Below are positions 1-18,154 of a DNA stretch of 18,248 nt, one piece after another. Each line of letters opens with the position of its first letter. The stretch's first letter is position 1. The DNA lies in the NCBI GenBank assembly GCA_004335635.1, contig QAXH01006038.1:6961-25208 (forward strand), in the 5' to 3' direction. The position numbers were made by a program, and so were the translations under genes. Source of the DNA: Chloromonas sp. AAM2. Taxonomy: Eukaryota > Chlorophyta > Chlorophyceae > Chlamydomonadales > Chlamydomonadaceae. Under the pieces are notes generated by a model that saw nothing but the letters and a program-made list of their open reading frames with translations, was not told the DNA's origin and did no database searches.

Positions 1-98
1 TAGCTCAGGGGTGCTACCAGGGCCTTAGCTCAGGGGTGCTACCAGGGCCTTAGCTCAGGGGTGCTACCAGGGCCTTAGCTCAGGGGTGCTACCAGGGG
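1..98. repeat. 25-base tandem repeat at left window edge
   Basis: A 25-base unit beginning TAGCTCAGGGGTGC is repeated three times exactly at 1-25, 26-50 and 51-75. A fourth partial copy runs to about 98. The array starts at base 1, so its true length is unknown and it probably continues beyond the window. Confidence 0.95.
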
Positions 99-627
99 TG
101 GGCCCTGGGCCGAGCGACACCACACAAACAGGTCATCAACCTGCAGACAAGAGTGGGTGATATGGTGCTTTATAGAAACGTACCAAGCTGCAGGTGTTGC
201 AGCTATAATTGTGGGCAGACCAATCAGGATAAAAGCACACAGCGTAGCAAAAACAACAGTGTTGCAATGCGCATATATGTGTGTATGTACACCAAGGAAA
301 CCGTCAGAGGACACGGAACGTTATGGGTACGACCCTGGCCTACCCTGAGCAAGAACAAGGAGAGTGTTCTGAGCAAGCAAGGAAGCAGCTGAGACCTGCA
401 GCTTAGTCATAGGTTGCTGCATCTGAGTAGGCGCTGTCGAAGGGCAAGGCTTTGCGCACGCTAGCAGGATTTGTTTCGCTCAAACCGCTGTGGGGTAGGC
501 GTCAGGACATGATCTCTTCTAGTCCTTATTCTTTCTCCACTTATTCGACGACGTACCAATGCTACTTCAGGTTTTCAGGTAAGTCATGAATGCGGCCCTC
601 CCACTACTTGCGGCTTGCACTACTTAC
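99..627. other. 3' flank of FkbM copy A; terminal exon unresolved
   Basis: This stretch lies downstream of the last firm exon of methyltransferase copy A (minus strand). That exon ends at a strong donor (CGG then GTAAGT), so a short terminal exon is expected here. Two candidates preceded by CAG are in the right phase: minus strand 487-461, reading RFERNKSC then stop, and minus strand 395-321, reading VSAASLLAQ... with a stop after 24 residues. If the donor is not used, read-through adds VSSASRK and stops at 604-606. The second candidate overlaps a dispersed repeat and is the less likely one. No other gene is recognised here. Confidence 0.4.
299..352. repeat. Dispersed repeat, copy 1
   Basis: The stretch from CCGTCAGAGGACACGG to CCTACCCTGAGCAAGA resembles 16570-16626 inside intron 5 of the second MetAP2 gene, including the nearly identical blocks CCGTCA(A/G)AGGACACGG and CCTACCCTGAGCAAGA. 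Two diverged copies in 18 kb suggest a family of interspersed elements. The element type cannot be told from two copies. Confidence 0.6.
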
Positions 628-2577
628 CCGGTAGTGCCCCAGAAAAACCATCCCAGCATTCCTGGCCGCTTCATTGCACGTGTCTTGGACACTCTTCTTG
701 AGCCCAGTGAAGAAACGGTCGTGGTACTCGAACGTTATGCACCTGACGTTTTGAATCCATGTCGCCCCGCGTGCAATGTCCTCACACAAGCCCAGCTCTG
801 ACCCTTCAATGTCGACCTGCGGAGAGCGTGTAGCAAGGTACCTTGCATTTGGCGAAGCTGTACCTCAGCGGCGGATGCAAAAGGAAAAGTGCGGACAGCG
901 AAGCCCAGTGCAGGGCCTGCAACAATGTTCAAGGGCGGTGAACGTTTATAGTACAGTGCCGCTGCAGCAGGGTGGGAGTCCTTTTGCCACGCAACCGCTC
1001 TGCCAGCTGGTCGCCAAGCAGAAGCAAATGGATGAGTTAACACACCCTTGGCCAGTAGAACATCGGGAGGGCGTTGAGCCGTCAACGTGGGCTGTGTTGA
1101 GCCGTCAATGGGTGCTGTGCGGGGCCGTGAACACATTTAGTGTGACCATCAGCTAGGCCAGCAGGATGGAATGGCATCAAGAATCATGGTATTTCAGTCA
1201 GAGCTTGTGTCTAGCTCGAGAGTACGGTGGGTTGAACCATCATAATGTAATGAAAATGATTCCAGCAAGATTTCCTTACCTTCAACAGATCGACCGTATC
1301 CCATCCGTATCTCTTCATGAGATAGGGGATGGTGAGTGAGGAGAAGCTGTGTGGATCTGTCACCCTTTTGGTGGCCTCCGCTCCCCAGCCCCAGTCGCCC
1401 CAGCCAGCAGACTGCGCAGGCCAAACAACCGGCATGTGAAAAAAAACAAGAACCAGTCGACAGCTGAAAAAAGGCTGTGGCAAAAATGTAGAAACTCTCC
1501 AGCTCCAGCGAATGGTGTGATGCTCAGGTATTCGCATCCATCCATGAGTTCAGCATCACTCGCAACACCATTCTGATCAACAGTGAAGTTGTTGTATGTA
1601 CGCAAGCACGGGTGGAATCTCATGGACAAGGCTATCACTAAGGACAGACCAAAGGCCATGCTGAGCTTTGGGTTGCATGGTCACACTCTCATTGCTAGTC
1701 CTTGCTACAAGGTGCCTTCTCCCTGTGTGCAGTGCAGTCACTTGCCTTGAGACTACTCATGCCAAGCTTTTCCGTTACTGCAGCTCGCTCCAAGAAAACG
1801 TTTGGTCTGTGAGCCACGTTGAGAGTAGCCACTGCAAAATTGCCCGATTCTGGCTCTACTCCCAAAATCTTGGCTGAAGGAAAACTGTTTGCCCAGTATA
1901 CCAGTGATAAGCCAACGTTTGTGCCCAAGTCGATGATGTGGTTCACAGGCCCAGTCTTCAGTATGGGGTCTAGGAAATTGAAGGCGTGCTGCATGAAGAT
2001 GTCTCTGAAGACTTCAATGTCGCTGGTATTGGCTCTCAGGTAGATGGTACTGGGAGCGTTGAAGGCGCCGCATATTCCACTGAATCTAAGGGTGATGAGC
2101 GTGCTTGGGGGCGAATTGCTGTGCTTAAGTGCGTGCATGACCCGAGAGCCCTTGTAACCACGGCCATTGATTGAGAAGTTCATTCTCTTGTCCATGCACG
2201 GGGGCAGAGGGCCGGGCGGCTGCCATGGAAAGACATTTACCTGTGAGGAGCACACACAGCTTGTCTGAAGAATGTGCGTGCAAAGGTCAGGTCAAATGTA
2301 ACTGGAAGGTCGCAACGCAAGCTTGCATGCCTGTCGAGCTCCGCAAGCCAAGCAGCCGCATTTCGGGCGATATAGAGTTTGGGTCTGCCTGTCTCATCAC
2401 CTTGTCTGGATCCATCGTGAACTTCATTGCTTGTGCCGGTCCGGGTATTACGGCATCCTTCTGTCGCCTGCCCACTCGTCCAAATGCGTTGGCTCTGTAA
2501 GCGGTTCCATATGTCACGACATATAAACTGGACACAATGAGGAAGAGAGCAGTTCGAGGAGCCGGATTGTGTTTCAT
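628..2577 (-). CDS. FkbM-family methyltransferase, copy A (membrane-anchored; last exon unresolved)
   Basis: Predicted SAM-dependent O-methyltransferase of the FkbM family, probably acting on a sugar or glycan in the secretory pathway (substrate inferred only from the family). Minus-strand exons: 2577-2401, 2240-1746, 1411-1280 and 816-628, all phase 0, giving 331 residues plus a short unresolved C-terminus. Residues about 8-26 form a hydrophobic signal-anchor (LFLIVSSLYVVTYG). The SAM-binding motif DLGTNVG lies at residues 163-169, VEPE at 187-190, and the family signature VDLLK/VDIEGSE is split across the junction of exons 3 and 4 (about 264-275). N-glycosylation sequons at residues 80 (NFS) and 130 (NTS) would suit a lumenal domain. 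Intron 2 uses a GC donor (AAG then GCAAGT). The ATG at 2577 directly precedes the anchor and is the natural start. Every exon has a counterpart in copy B; exon 2 is 495 bases in both and exon 4 is 189 bases in both. Confidence 0.86.
1073..1118. repeat. 23-base direct duplication in intron 3 of FkbM copy A
   Basis: GTTGAGCCGTCAACGTGGG at 1073 is followed by a near-identical GTTGAGCCGTCAATGGG at 1096, a period of 23 bases. It is non-coding in the gene model. Confidence 0.7.
1412..1745 (-). other. GC-AG intron (intron 2 of FkbM copy A)
   Basis: Exon 2 ends ...CTCAAG and the intron begins GCAAGT, the usual context of the rare GC donor class. The acceptor is GCGCAG before exon 3. The same intron position in copy B has an ordinary GTATGC donor. 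The nearby GT three bases in (GTGACT) would break the reading frame with the phase-0 acceptor, so the GC donor is preferred. Confidence 0.75.
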
Positions 2578-3882
2578 TTCAGGTTCTCCGAGGATGACAA
2601 GACGACCGACTCGTAGTTTCCACCATCACCATGCCCAGCACGCAACACGATGCCAGATGATGGCGGAAAAATGGATGAAGAAACGGCACCTAACCGTTCA
2701 CCGGCGTTCACCTTCGCTTTGCGACAAGAAGATCCCGCTCAGCTTCCCTTGCGTTTCTCCGCGTACGTACTTCTGCACATCTCCTGACACAAGCCCAAGT
2801 GTTATGCCGATGATGCCCGAAGAGGTAGCGCATGCGATGGCGCCGAGGTCAGCGTCTGCCTCGATGTGGTTGGTTGCTATAAACCTGGTCATGCTGTGGC
2901 ATCAGTGCGCTGTGGCATCCTTGCATCGGGAACTTGAGCCCATATGCCAGACCCCGTTGCAATGCACTGCACGTTGTATGCAAACACCAGTGATCGTTGT
3001 CAGTCACACTTGACAGTCAAGTCAAGCAAGGCGGCCATATTGTGTTGTGTCGGTGATGAACTCTGCACAGTGCCTTCGAGGCCTTCGAGCAGGAATACTG
3101 TCCCTGAGGCAGTCCTGACTGTGCTTACCACTCAGGATCAACAGTCGACCGTGCAGACCCCCTTCTTGGTATGTCATTTGTTCCGACAAGCTGGCTAGCT
3201 GAAAGCTTTACGTGTATCGACAGGCCATTGTGTTTGATTGCTAGTCCCAGCCACCGTCATTGCAAGGACTTGGCCGTGTCACACAACCTCGTGACGCGGC
3301 AAGTGCATACCCGCACGCACTGCAATTGCATGCCTGCGTATGACGAAGGTACTATCAAAGCACACATGGCAATGCTTTTGTACTAGATAATGTTTCAAAG
3401 ACTTTGCGATCATTGTTTAGGGTGCAGTAGTGACCAATAGGTCATTCATTCCCCTGCTGATCAGTCCTCCTCGGACGGAAGGCCATGTAAGCACCACCAC
3501 CACCACCAACAGCAGGACACTGCCACAATTGCATGTCTGCGCAGCATGTGCCATTAGACCAAGACGATGAGCAACAAGGCAGGTGGGGCACAGTAAAACT
3601 CAGGGCAAGACTTGTCGCGTGATTTATGTCGGGAATATTAGGGTCACGATCTCTTATGTCAGGAAAGTGGCTGGTCACGCTGGTCACTGAACGGGCTTAA
3701 CTGACAAGCAACAGCAACAAAACGTTTTAGGCGGGTACAGAGGACGGACAGGGCGGCTCAATGAAATGAAGGCGCCAGGAAACAAATCACGGACCACCAG
3801 GCAGGAGGTGCACAGTCAAACTGCGAAGTTGAACTGCACTTGGCGCATAGGAACTGTCAAGTCATGCGGCCCTTCCCGTCCC

Positions 3883-3940
3883 GTACAGGTCTTGTACAAG
3901 TACAGGTCCCGTCCTGTACAGGTGCTGTACAACCTTGTAC
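3883..3940. repeat. Cluster of GTAC palindromes
   Basis: Six GTAC cores occur within 58 bases, at 3883, 3894, 3900, 3916, 3927 and 3937. Several sit in longer palindromes (CTTGTACAAG, CCTGTACAGG). The cluster looks like a degenerate local tandem repeat. GTAC is also the core bound by the copper regulator CRR1 in Chlamydomonas, but no functional role is shown here. Confidence 0.7.
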
Positions 3941-3979
3941 TTCCTTGTCCCCCTACATCAAGTGTTGATCTCATTTTTT

Positions 3980-3982
<3 letters not shown>

Positions 3983-4029
<47 letters not shown>
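3983..4029. repeat. (TC)n microsatellite
   Basis: About 23 uninterrupted TC dinucleotides, preceded by a T-run and followed by TTTCTCAG. It lies in intergenic sequence. Confidence 0.97.
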
Positions 4030-4034
<5 letters not shown>

Positions 4035-5171
4035 AGATACGGTCTCCAGCTAGCCAGCCAAGGCATGGTCTCAGGTGAAAAGGGTTGACCAGGAATTGCC
4101 TGGAGAAATACATGGAGATGCTTGCATGCCACTTTGTTTGGACAGCAGCCAAGCAATCTATTTGCTTGGAAATCTATTTGCGGCCCTGAGCGCGACTACT
4201 GAGTCCTGGTGTCCACGATACTACTATACGCCATGCTGAGTACAACGCTGCTGAAGATCAACTGGAAGCTGGGCCGCTGCTGCAGGCCCTTGGCAAGCCG
4301 TTACGATACTGGTATGTCCTCTGCATGGGCCTGGGCCGGGACATCCTCATTGTACTTCCACTCCTCCAATCCAATCCTTTGCACCATTCCAATCCTCCAC
4401 TCCATTGTACTTCCTCCAATCATCATTGTACTTCCTCCAATGGGAAGGTCAGCCGGAAGCCGGGCCAGTGCTGCTGCAGGCCCTTGAATGGCTTGTCAGT
4501 TCGCTACAGCATTTACCAATCCACCGTGATCACTACTAACACACCTACTGGTCCAAACATACCTAACCTCACTGTCTGATGCCATCCATCACTGTTTGCA
4601 ATCATACTTACTTCGTTATATCACACCTTCAGTACTGCTGCAGGTATTGTGAACCCACCACAAAAAAAAAGATGTTTGCCAGTTGCGCCCTTCCACCACT
4701 ATGTCTTGCTTTCGTCATACCTACTGCTGCCAGCCTTCAATTCTCATTACTGTTGAGATGTGAGAACTCCTACCACACTGCTCAAGCGACTCAAACCGGT
4801 AACCACATGGGATGGCTGTGATCACGCCTACTGCTTGCCATCACCAAGTGTTACGAGGCAGTGTGCCGCATAGCATGCCTATGGGTTTGTGAGGTTTGCA
4901 CAACTACCCACGTGACGACAGCTGTGTTGCCGTTGCGCCAACTGACTGTACCCACGACCTGGGCCAGTGCCGAGGACTCGTCGAGTCCTTCCAGGAGCGT
5001 CACATGGTGGAATCCTTCTATACGCCGCATTGTACTGCGCATATAACTAATTGAGATATCGCTCCATAACACCTTCTGCTGCCAGCTGTGGCAAACTGCA
5101 GTCTGCTATACAACTGCTGTGTCATCGGCACCATAGGAATATATGATCCACCTGCACAAAATCAACAACAC

Positions 5172-5350
5172 CAGTGTGCATGCCAGTGTGCATGCCAGTG
5201 TGCATGCCAGTGTGCATGCCAGTGTGCATGCCAGTGTGCATGCCGGTGGGCATGTCAGGTGGGCATGTCAGGTGGGCATGTCAGTGTGCATGTCAGTGTG
5301 CATGTCAGTGGGCATGCCAGTGGGAATGTCAGTGGGCATGTCAGTGGGCA
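5172..5350. repeat. 12-base minisatellite
   Basis: The unit CAGTGTGCATGC is repeated six times exactly from 5172 to 5243. It continues as diverged copies (CAGGTGGGCATGT, CAGTGGGCATGC and similar) to about 5350, roughly 15 units in all. Because the period is a multiple of three, all three plus-strand frames stay open through the array and give repetitive peptides (CACQ, HASV or MPVC). There is no reason to treat these as genes. Confidence 0.95.
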
Positions 5351-5468
5351 ATCCCTCCCGCACTAACGACAGCAACAAAACATATATGAGTGCAACAGGT
5401 TCACTTCATAGCAGACAGACACGCAGACAAGGTACCCGCGCTATCATGGGTATATCTTTCGGCACAGC

Positions 5469-5643
5469 CTAAGTTAGCATAGACACCTCAGAGAGCAGGA
5501 GCTGTCCCTTGCTCGAGTGCATGAGTTCCTTTCCTCCCTTGCTCTTGTTGATCAGTCGTTCATGGACCAAAGGTATTGTAACAAAAAAAACAAAAAAAAA
5601 CAACAACAACAACAACAACAACAGCAACAGCAACAAAACTCAC
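5469..5643. other. 3' flank / intron 4 of FkbM copy B, with A-rich and CAA-repeat tract
   Basis: Exon 4 of copy B ends at a good donor (CGA then GTGAGT), so a terminal exon should follow on the minus strand. One phase-0 candidate is 5501-5469, preceded by ACAG and reading LLLSEVSMLT then stop. It has no clear similarity to the candidates in copy A. The plus strand carries A-rich tracts and a CAA/CAG repeat at 5579-5638, which reads as a T-rich, TTG-repeat tract in the sense of the gene. Confidence 0.4.
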
Positions 5644-8037
5644 TCGATAATGCCCCAGGAAGCGCATGCCTGCGTTCTTGACCGCAGCATTGCATGTGTT
5701 TTGGATGCTCGTCTGCAGCCCGGGGAAGTGACGGTCGTGGTACTCAAAAGTCACACACTTGACGTTTTGAATCCATGTCGCCCCGCGTGCAATGTCCTCA
5801 CACAAGCCCAGCTCTGACCCTTCTATGTCGACCTGCGGAGAGCGTGATGCAGGTGTTGTCCGAAGTAAAAACCACCACGAGTTTGTGTGCCTGTCAGCAA
5901 TCACAATGCACATCTCGAACGACGGCATATTTCGACCCACTCCTGTACAGGCAGCCGGATTGGCTGTTACTGTGTTCCCAGAATAGGCTGTAAATCAGTC
6001 TCGCGGAGAGATGCGCAATCCAACATGACGATGCTATCAAATTGTCTACCCGCTCTGTAAAAACCATTCAATGATTCCTTGTGCATTATGATGCACCACA
6101 ACTGGGCAATCATTACAACTTGGCACCTTAGTCAGCACATTACCAATAGGGACGATATTGGACTGGATATTGGACGACTGTTTCTGTCCCAGAACTGGTA
6201 TGTTTGAATGCTTTACCTTCAACAGGTCAATCTTCTCCCATCCATACTTCTGCATGAGGTATTGGATGGTGAGCGATGAAAAGCCATCTGTGCTGGACAG
6301 GCGCTGCTTTGCCTCCTCCTCACCCCAGGCCCAGTCACCATCACTGACAGCCTGCATGCGTGTGCAGTAGAAGCAGTTGTCCTTTCCAATTCAGTGCCAG
6401 AAACCTACTGGAACCGAACTTGTCAAAACTTCTAGAAACCGAGGCAAAAGTGACGGAAACAAGGTAAAAACCAAACTTCTGTTAGAAAGAAAGTACTGGA
6501 ATACGAAGCAATGTATTGGAATAAGAAACAACAAGCGCATGGCTGAGCACATGCGCACGGAAGGTACCTTGCTGCTCCTAAATAGTTGCATGTTGATGGC
6601 AATGAGGGGCGTTGCCAGACGCCGACTTTCTAATCTCCGGGCCAAACTAGATGAATATTGAGAAGCTGTCATAGAGCTCCACCCAGCCATGGATATGGTG
6701 GCGTGACTCCATGGGATGGATATGATGGCGTGACATGGGTCGTGTAGATGCGGTCAAAGCCACACAAAGTAGCAAGGCACATAAAAGTGGTTTGGCACAG
6801 CACGGTCAACTGGCTGACATGGCTGCAATATCAAAGGGCAGACAAACTCGGGGGCAGCAGAGTCACACAGCACGTACTATCACTTCATCTGTGCTCACAC
6901 TTCACGTGCACTCACACAGCACGTACTATCACTTTGCTGTCACGTGTGCAGCACATGCACTTCAGACGTGTACTTCAGACATGTGCTTAAGACATGCACT
7001 TCAGGCATGCACTTCAGACGTGTACTTCAGACATGTGCTTCAGACACGTTTGTTTGTTCATGTATGATTGTGTACTCGGCATACCTTAAGGTTGCTCGAT
7101 CCCAGCTTGTTTGTCACCGCAGCTCTTTCCAAAAAGATATTAAGTCGATGAGCCACATTCAAACTGGCCAAACCAAAGTTTTTGAGCTCCGGTTCGACCC
7201 CTATGATCTTGGCCGTGGGAAAATGGATGGCGAAATAAACGAGTGTCAGGCCAACGTTTGTGCCCAAGTCCATGATGAATTTGACAGATCCTACATCCAG
7301 CGTTGTGTCGAGGAAACTGAACGTGTGTCGGAAAAATATATCCCTGTAAACTGGTATGTCGCTGGTGTTGGCTCTTAGGTACACTTTGGTTGGGCCTGTG
7401 AAAGGGCCACACGAGCCGCTGGTTTCAACGCTGAGCAATGTGCCTGTTGGACTGCTGTCCTGCTGCAAGGTAGACATCACTTGGCTGGCAGGGTATGGTG
7501 TGCCATTGATGGTGAAGTTGATGTGGGTTTCCATGCATTCAGGCATGGGCACTTCTGGCCGGCCAGCAAACGGGTCCACCTGCGCCGCATGCAATTCAAC
7601 CCATTTGGCCAGTGCATCAGCTTGCACATGCATGGTGCAAACTGTCGGGTGTGGACCAGAGTAAAAAAAAGATGTTTGCCAGTTCTGGGATAGTTCCAGA
7701 ACTAGGCCTGTTGCAACTGAGTTAGAGAGAGCTGTCAAATACTGTTGCTACTGAGTTGAAATAGACTTAAACACATGGGGTCAAGACTCTGTCCGGGTGT
7801 TGCTCGGCATCAGAATGCACGCACCTCATTTGGATCCATGGTGTATTCAAGAGACACCACGCCTTTCCGAGCATGTCCATCTGCAGATGATGTCTGTGTG
7901 GGGACGAGGGTTTGACCAGTTCGCACTGCGATGGCCGCAGAGCCGCGTTGCGCAGTCAAACCATGAGCAATCAGAAGGCAAGTGCTTGTGGCGGTCAGCG
8001 ATACAATGGCGTAGTAAATCGCCTGTTGTCCCTTCAT
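5644..8037 (-). CDS. FkbM-family methyltransferase, copy B (membrane-anchored; last exon unresolved)
   Basis: Tandem paralogue of copy A, with the same predicted role as a secretory-pathway SAM-dependent O-methyltransferase. Minus-strand exons: 8037-7825, 7579-7085, 6351-6217 and 5832-5644, all phase 0 with GT-AG introns, giving 344 residues plus an unresolved C-terminus. Residues about 6-28 form the signal-anchor (IYYAIVSLTATSTCLLIAHG). SAM motif DLGTNVG is at residues 175-181, VEPE at 199-202, and IDLLK/VDIEGSE spans exons 3-4 at about 277-288. Sequons lie at residues 92 (NFT) and 142 (NTS), matching copy A. Exon 4 matches copy A at 51 of 63 residues, while the stem after the anchor is much more divergent. 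Exon 1 ends with the shared motif TMDP just before the donor in both copies. Intron 2 (6352-7084) is enlarged by local repeats. The start lies 483 bases downstream of the MetAP2 stop, on the same strand. Confidence 0.87.
6689..7048. repeat. Patchwork of local repeats in intron 2 of FkbM copy B
   Basis: Three separate local duplications occur in a row. A 19-base unit ATGGATATG(G/A)TGGCGTGAC lies at 6689 and 6716. An exact 22-base unit TCACACAGCACGTACTATCA... lies at 6863 and 6912. An array of 12-13-base units of the type ACTTCAGACRTGT runs from about 6954 to 7048. They account for much of the extra length of this intron (733 bases, against 334 in copy A). Confidence 0.85.
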
Positions 8038-8520
8038 TTGTCCTCAAATTATAAAATGGCGCATTTACTGATTCGTGGCTTGTACAAGACATGCGAGGCT
8101 CAGATATGTCATTTACACTGTTCAAAAACAGTCCGACAGCCCCGGAAAGAAACCGCACCGATTGACTTTTTGGCAACAACAAGCGATCTTTCCAGCTAAC
8201 AAGATGGATTGTTGATAGGGAGGAGACAAACTTATCGAGTCGAGAAGTCAGTTGTTTTGTCTGGCCTTGTCCAGAGGCCCCGTCCTGTTCTTGATTTGGC
8301 GTGTCCTGTTCCATTTTTATCAGATCTTCTTCAACGCGTGTTGGTGGGCAACGGTGACCTGTTGCCAGACCCTGTTGCCAACTCAAGACCAGGAGTCCTT
8401 GTGACCAGGAGTCCTTGTTGCGACGACCTGTTGCGTTGAGTCAGTCAGTCGGCCAACGTTTGCACCAAGTGCCCATGCAAAACCAAATCCATAGAATCAC
8501 ACAAAACGCTGGCCTGCTGC
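8038..8520. other. Intergenic: MetAP2-1 3' UTR and FkbM copy B promoter
   Basis: 483 bases between the MetAP2 stop and the copy B start, both on the minus strand. The stretch must hold the 3' UTR and poly(A) site of the first gene and the promoter of the second. Short direct repeats are visible (ACCAGGAGTCCTTGT twice at 8389-8419, and CTGTTGCCA twice). No gene is recognised. A long minus-strand frame here overlaps copy B exon 1 out of frame and is not supported. Confidence 0.6.
8113..8117 (-). terminator. Possible TGTAA polyadenylation signal for MetAP2 copy 1
   Basis: TGTAA on the minus strand, 404 bases past the MetAP2 stop codon and 76 bases before the next start codon. TGTAA is the usual poly(A) signal in volvocine green algae. 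The match is only five bases, so chance is a real possibility. Confidence 0.25.
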
Positions 8521-12975
<4,455 letters not shown>

Positions 12976-13154
12976 TGCTGACGCACTATTGGTAACGCAC
13001 TAGTAGTAATCCTGTCGGATTCTACCCGGCAAATCAGCGACGGGCAAGGATATGGCCCATTGATCGTGCTCTTTCGGTTACCACACACAGAACCCTAACC
13101 GCTGCTCATGGAACCCGGTGGCTGAGGAGTTGCCAATCAGCCTGGGCTTCAGCA
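12976..13154. promoter_or_regulatory. 179-base bidirectional promoter between the two MetAP2 genes
   Basis: The start codons of the two divergent MetAP2 genes are separated by only 179 bases, which must contain both promoters and both 5' UTRs. Each start has the same context (CAGCAATGGCGCC). Each has a CCAAT pentamer close upstream: on the minus strand at 12992-12988 for copy 1 and on the plus strand at 13133-13137 for copy 2. An inverted pair of GGTAAC/GTTACC hexamers lies at about 12991-12996 and 13077-13082. No clear TATA box is seen. Promoter function is inferred from the geometry. Confidence 0.7.

Positions 13155-18154
<5,000 letters not shown>

Larger units (their letters stand above)
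2578..5468. other. Repeat-rich intergenic region between FkbM copies A and B
   Basis: About 2.9 kb with no recognisable gene on either strand. It should contain the 5' flank of copy A (just above 2577) and the 3' end of copy B. The open frames are short, unlike known families, and mostly products of low-complexity DNA. It holds a GTAC cluster (3883-3940), a (TC)n tract (3983-4029), a partly duplicated block (4261-4310 against 4451-4505, sharing CTGCTGCAGGCCCTT), repeated TTGTACTTCCTCCAAT motifs (about 4349-4441) and a 12-base minisatellite (5172-5350). Confidence 0.7.

Noticed and set aside
75..314. 79-residue minus-strand open frame with a hydrophobic segment near the left edge
   Set aside because: Its end lies in the 25-base tandem repeat, no family is recognised, and it does not join in a clear way to FkbM copy A.
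1360..1659. 99-residue minus-strand open frame between exons 2 and 3 of FkbM copy A
   Set aside because: Joining exon 2 directly to exon 3 gives a continuous FkbM domain that matches copy B. This frame has no counterpart in copy B and is intronic.
2698..2892. 64-residue minus-strand open frame with a glycine-rich hydrophobic core, just upstream of FkbM copy A
   Set aside because: It reads somewhat protein-like, but I recognise no family, see no splice partners, and it is short enough to be chance.
2537..3013. 158-residue plus-strand open frame
   Set aside because: Composition is irregular, no motif is recognised, and it overlaps the start of FkbM copy A on the other strand.
5172..5350. CRISPR-like array
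   Set aside because: The units are contiguous 12-base repeats without spacers, and the window is eukaryotic.
5088..5366. Cysteine-rich repetitive open frame (CACQ repeats)
   Set aside because: It is a translation of the 12-base minisatellite. All three frames are open there for arithmetic reasons.
6377..6661. 94-residue plus-strand open frame inside intron 2 of FkbM copy B
   Set aside because: No recognised domain, on the antisense strand of an intron, and no supporting context.
7847..8386. 179-residue minus-strand open frame between MetAP2 copy 1 and FkbM copy B
   Set aside because: It overlaps exon 1 of FkbM copy B in another frame, resembles no family I recognise, and falls in expected UTR and promoter sequence.
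8450..8478. Short stretch resembling the FkbM SAM-binding motif (minus strand reads LGANVG)
   Set aside because: Only about 25 bases are similar (GGCCAACGTTTG plus CCAAGT). There are no flanking FkbM residues, so it is probably chance in the MetAP2 3' UTR.
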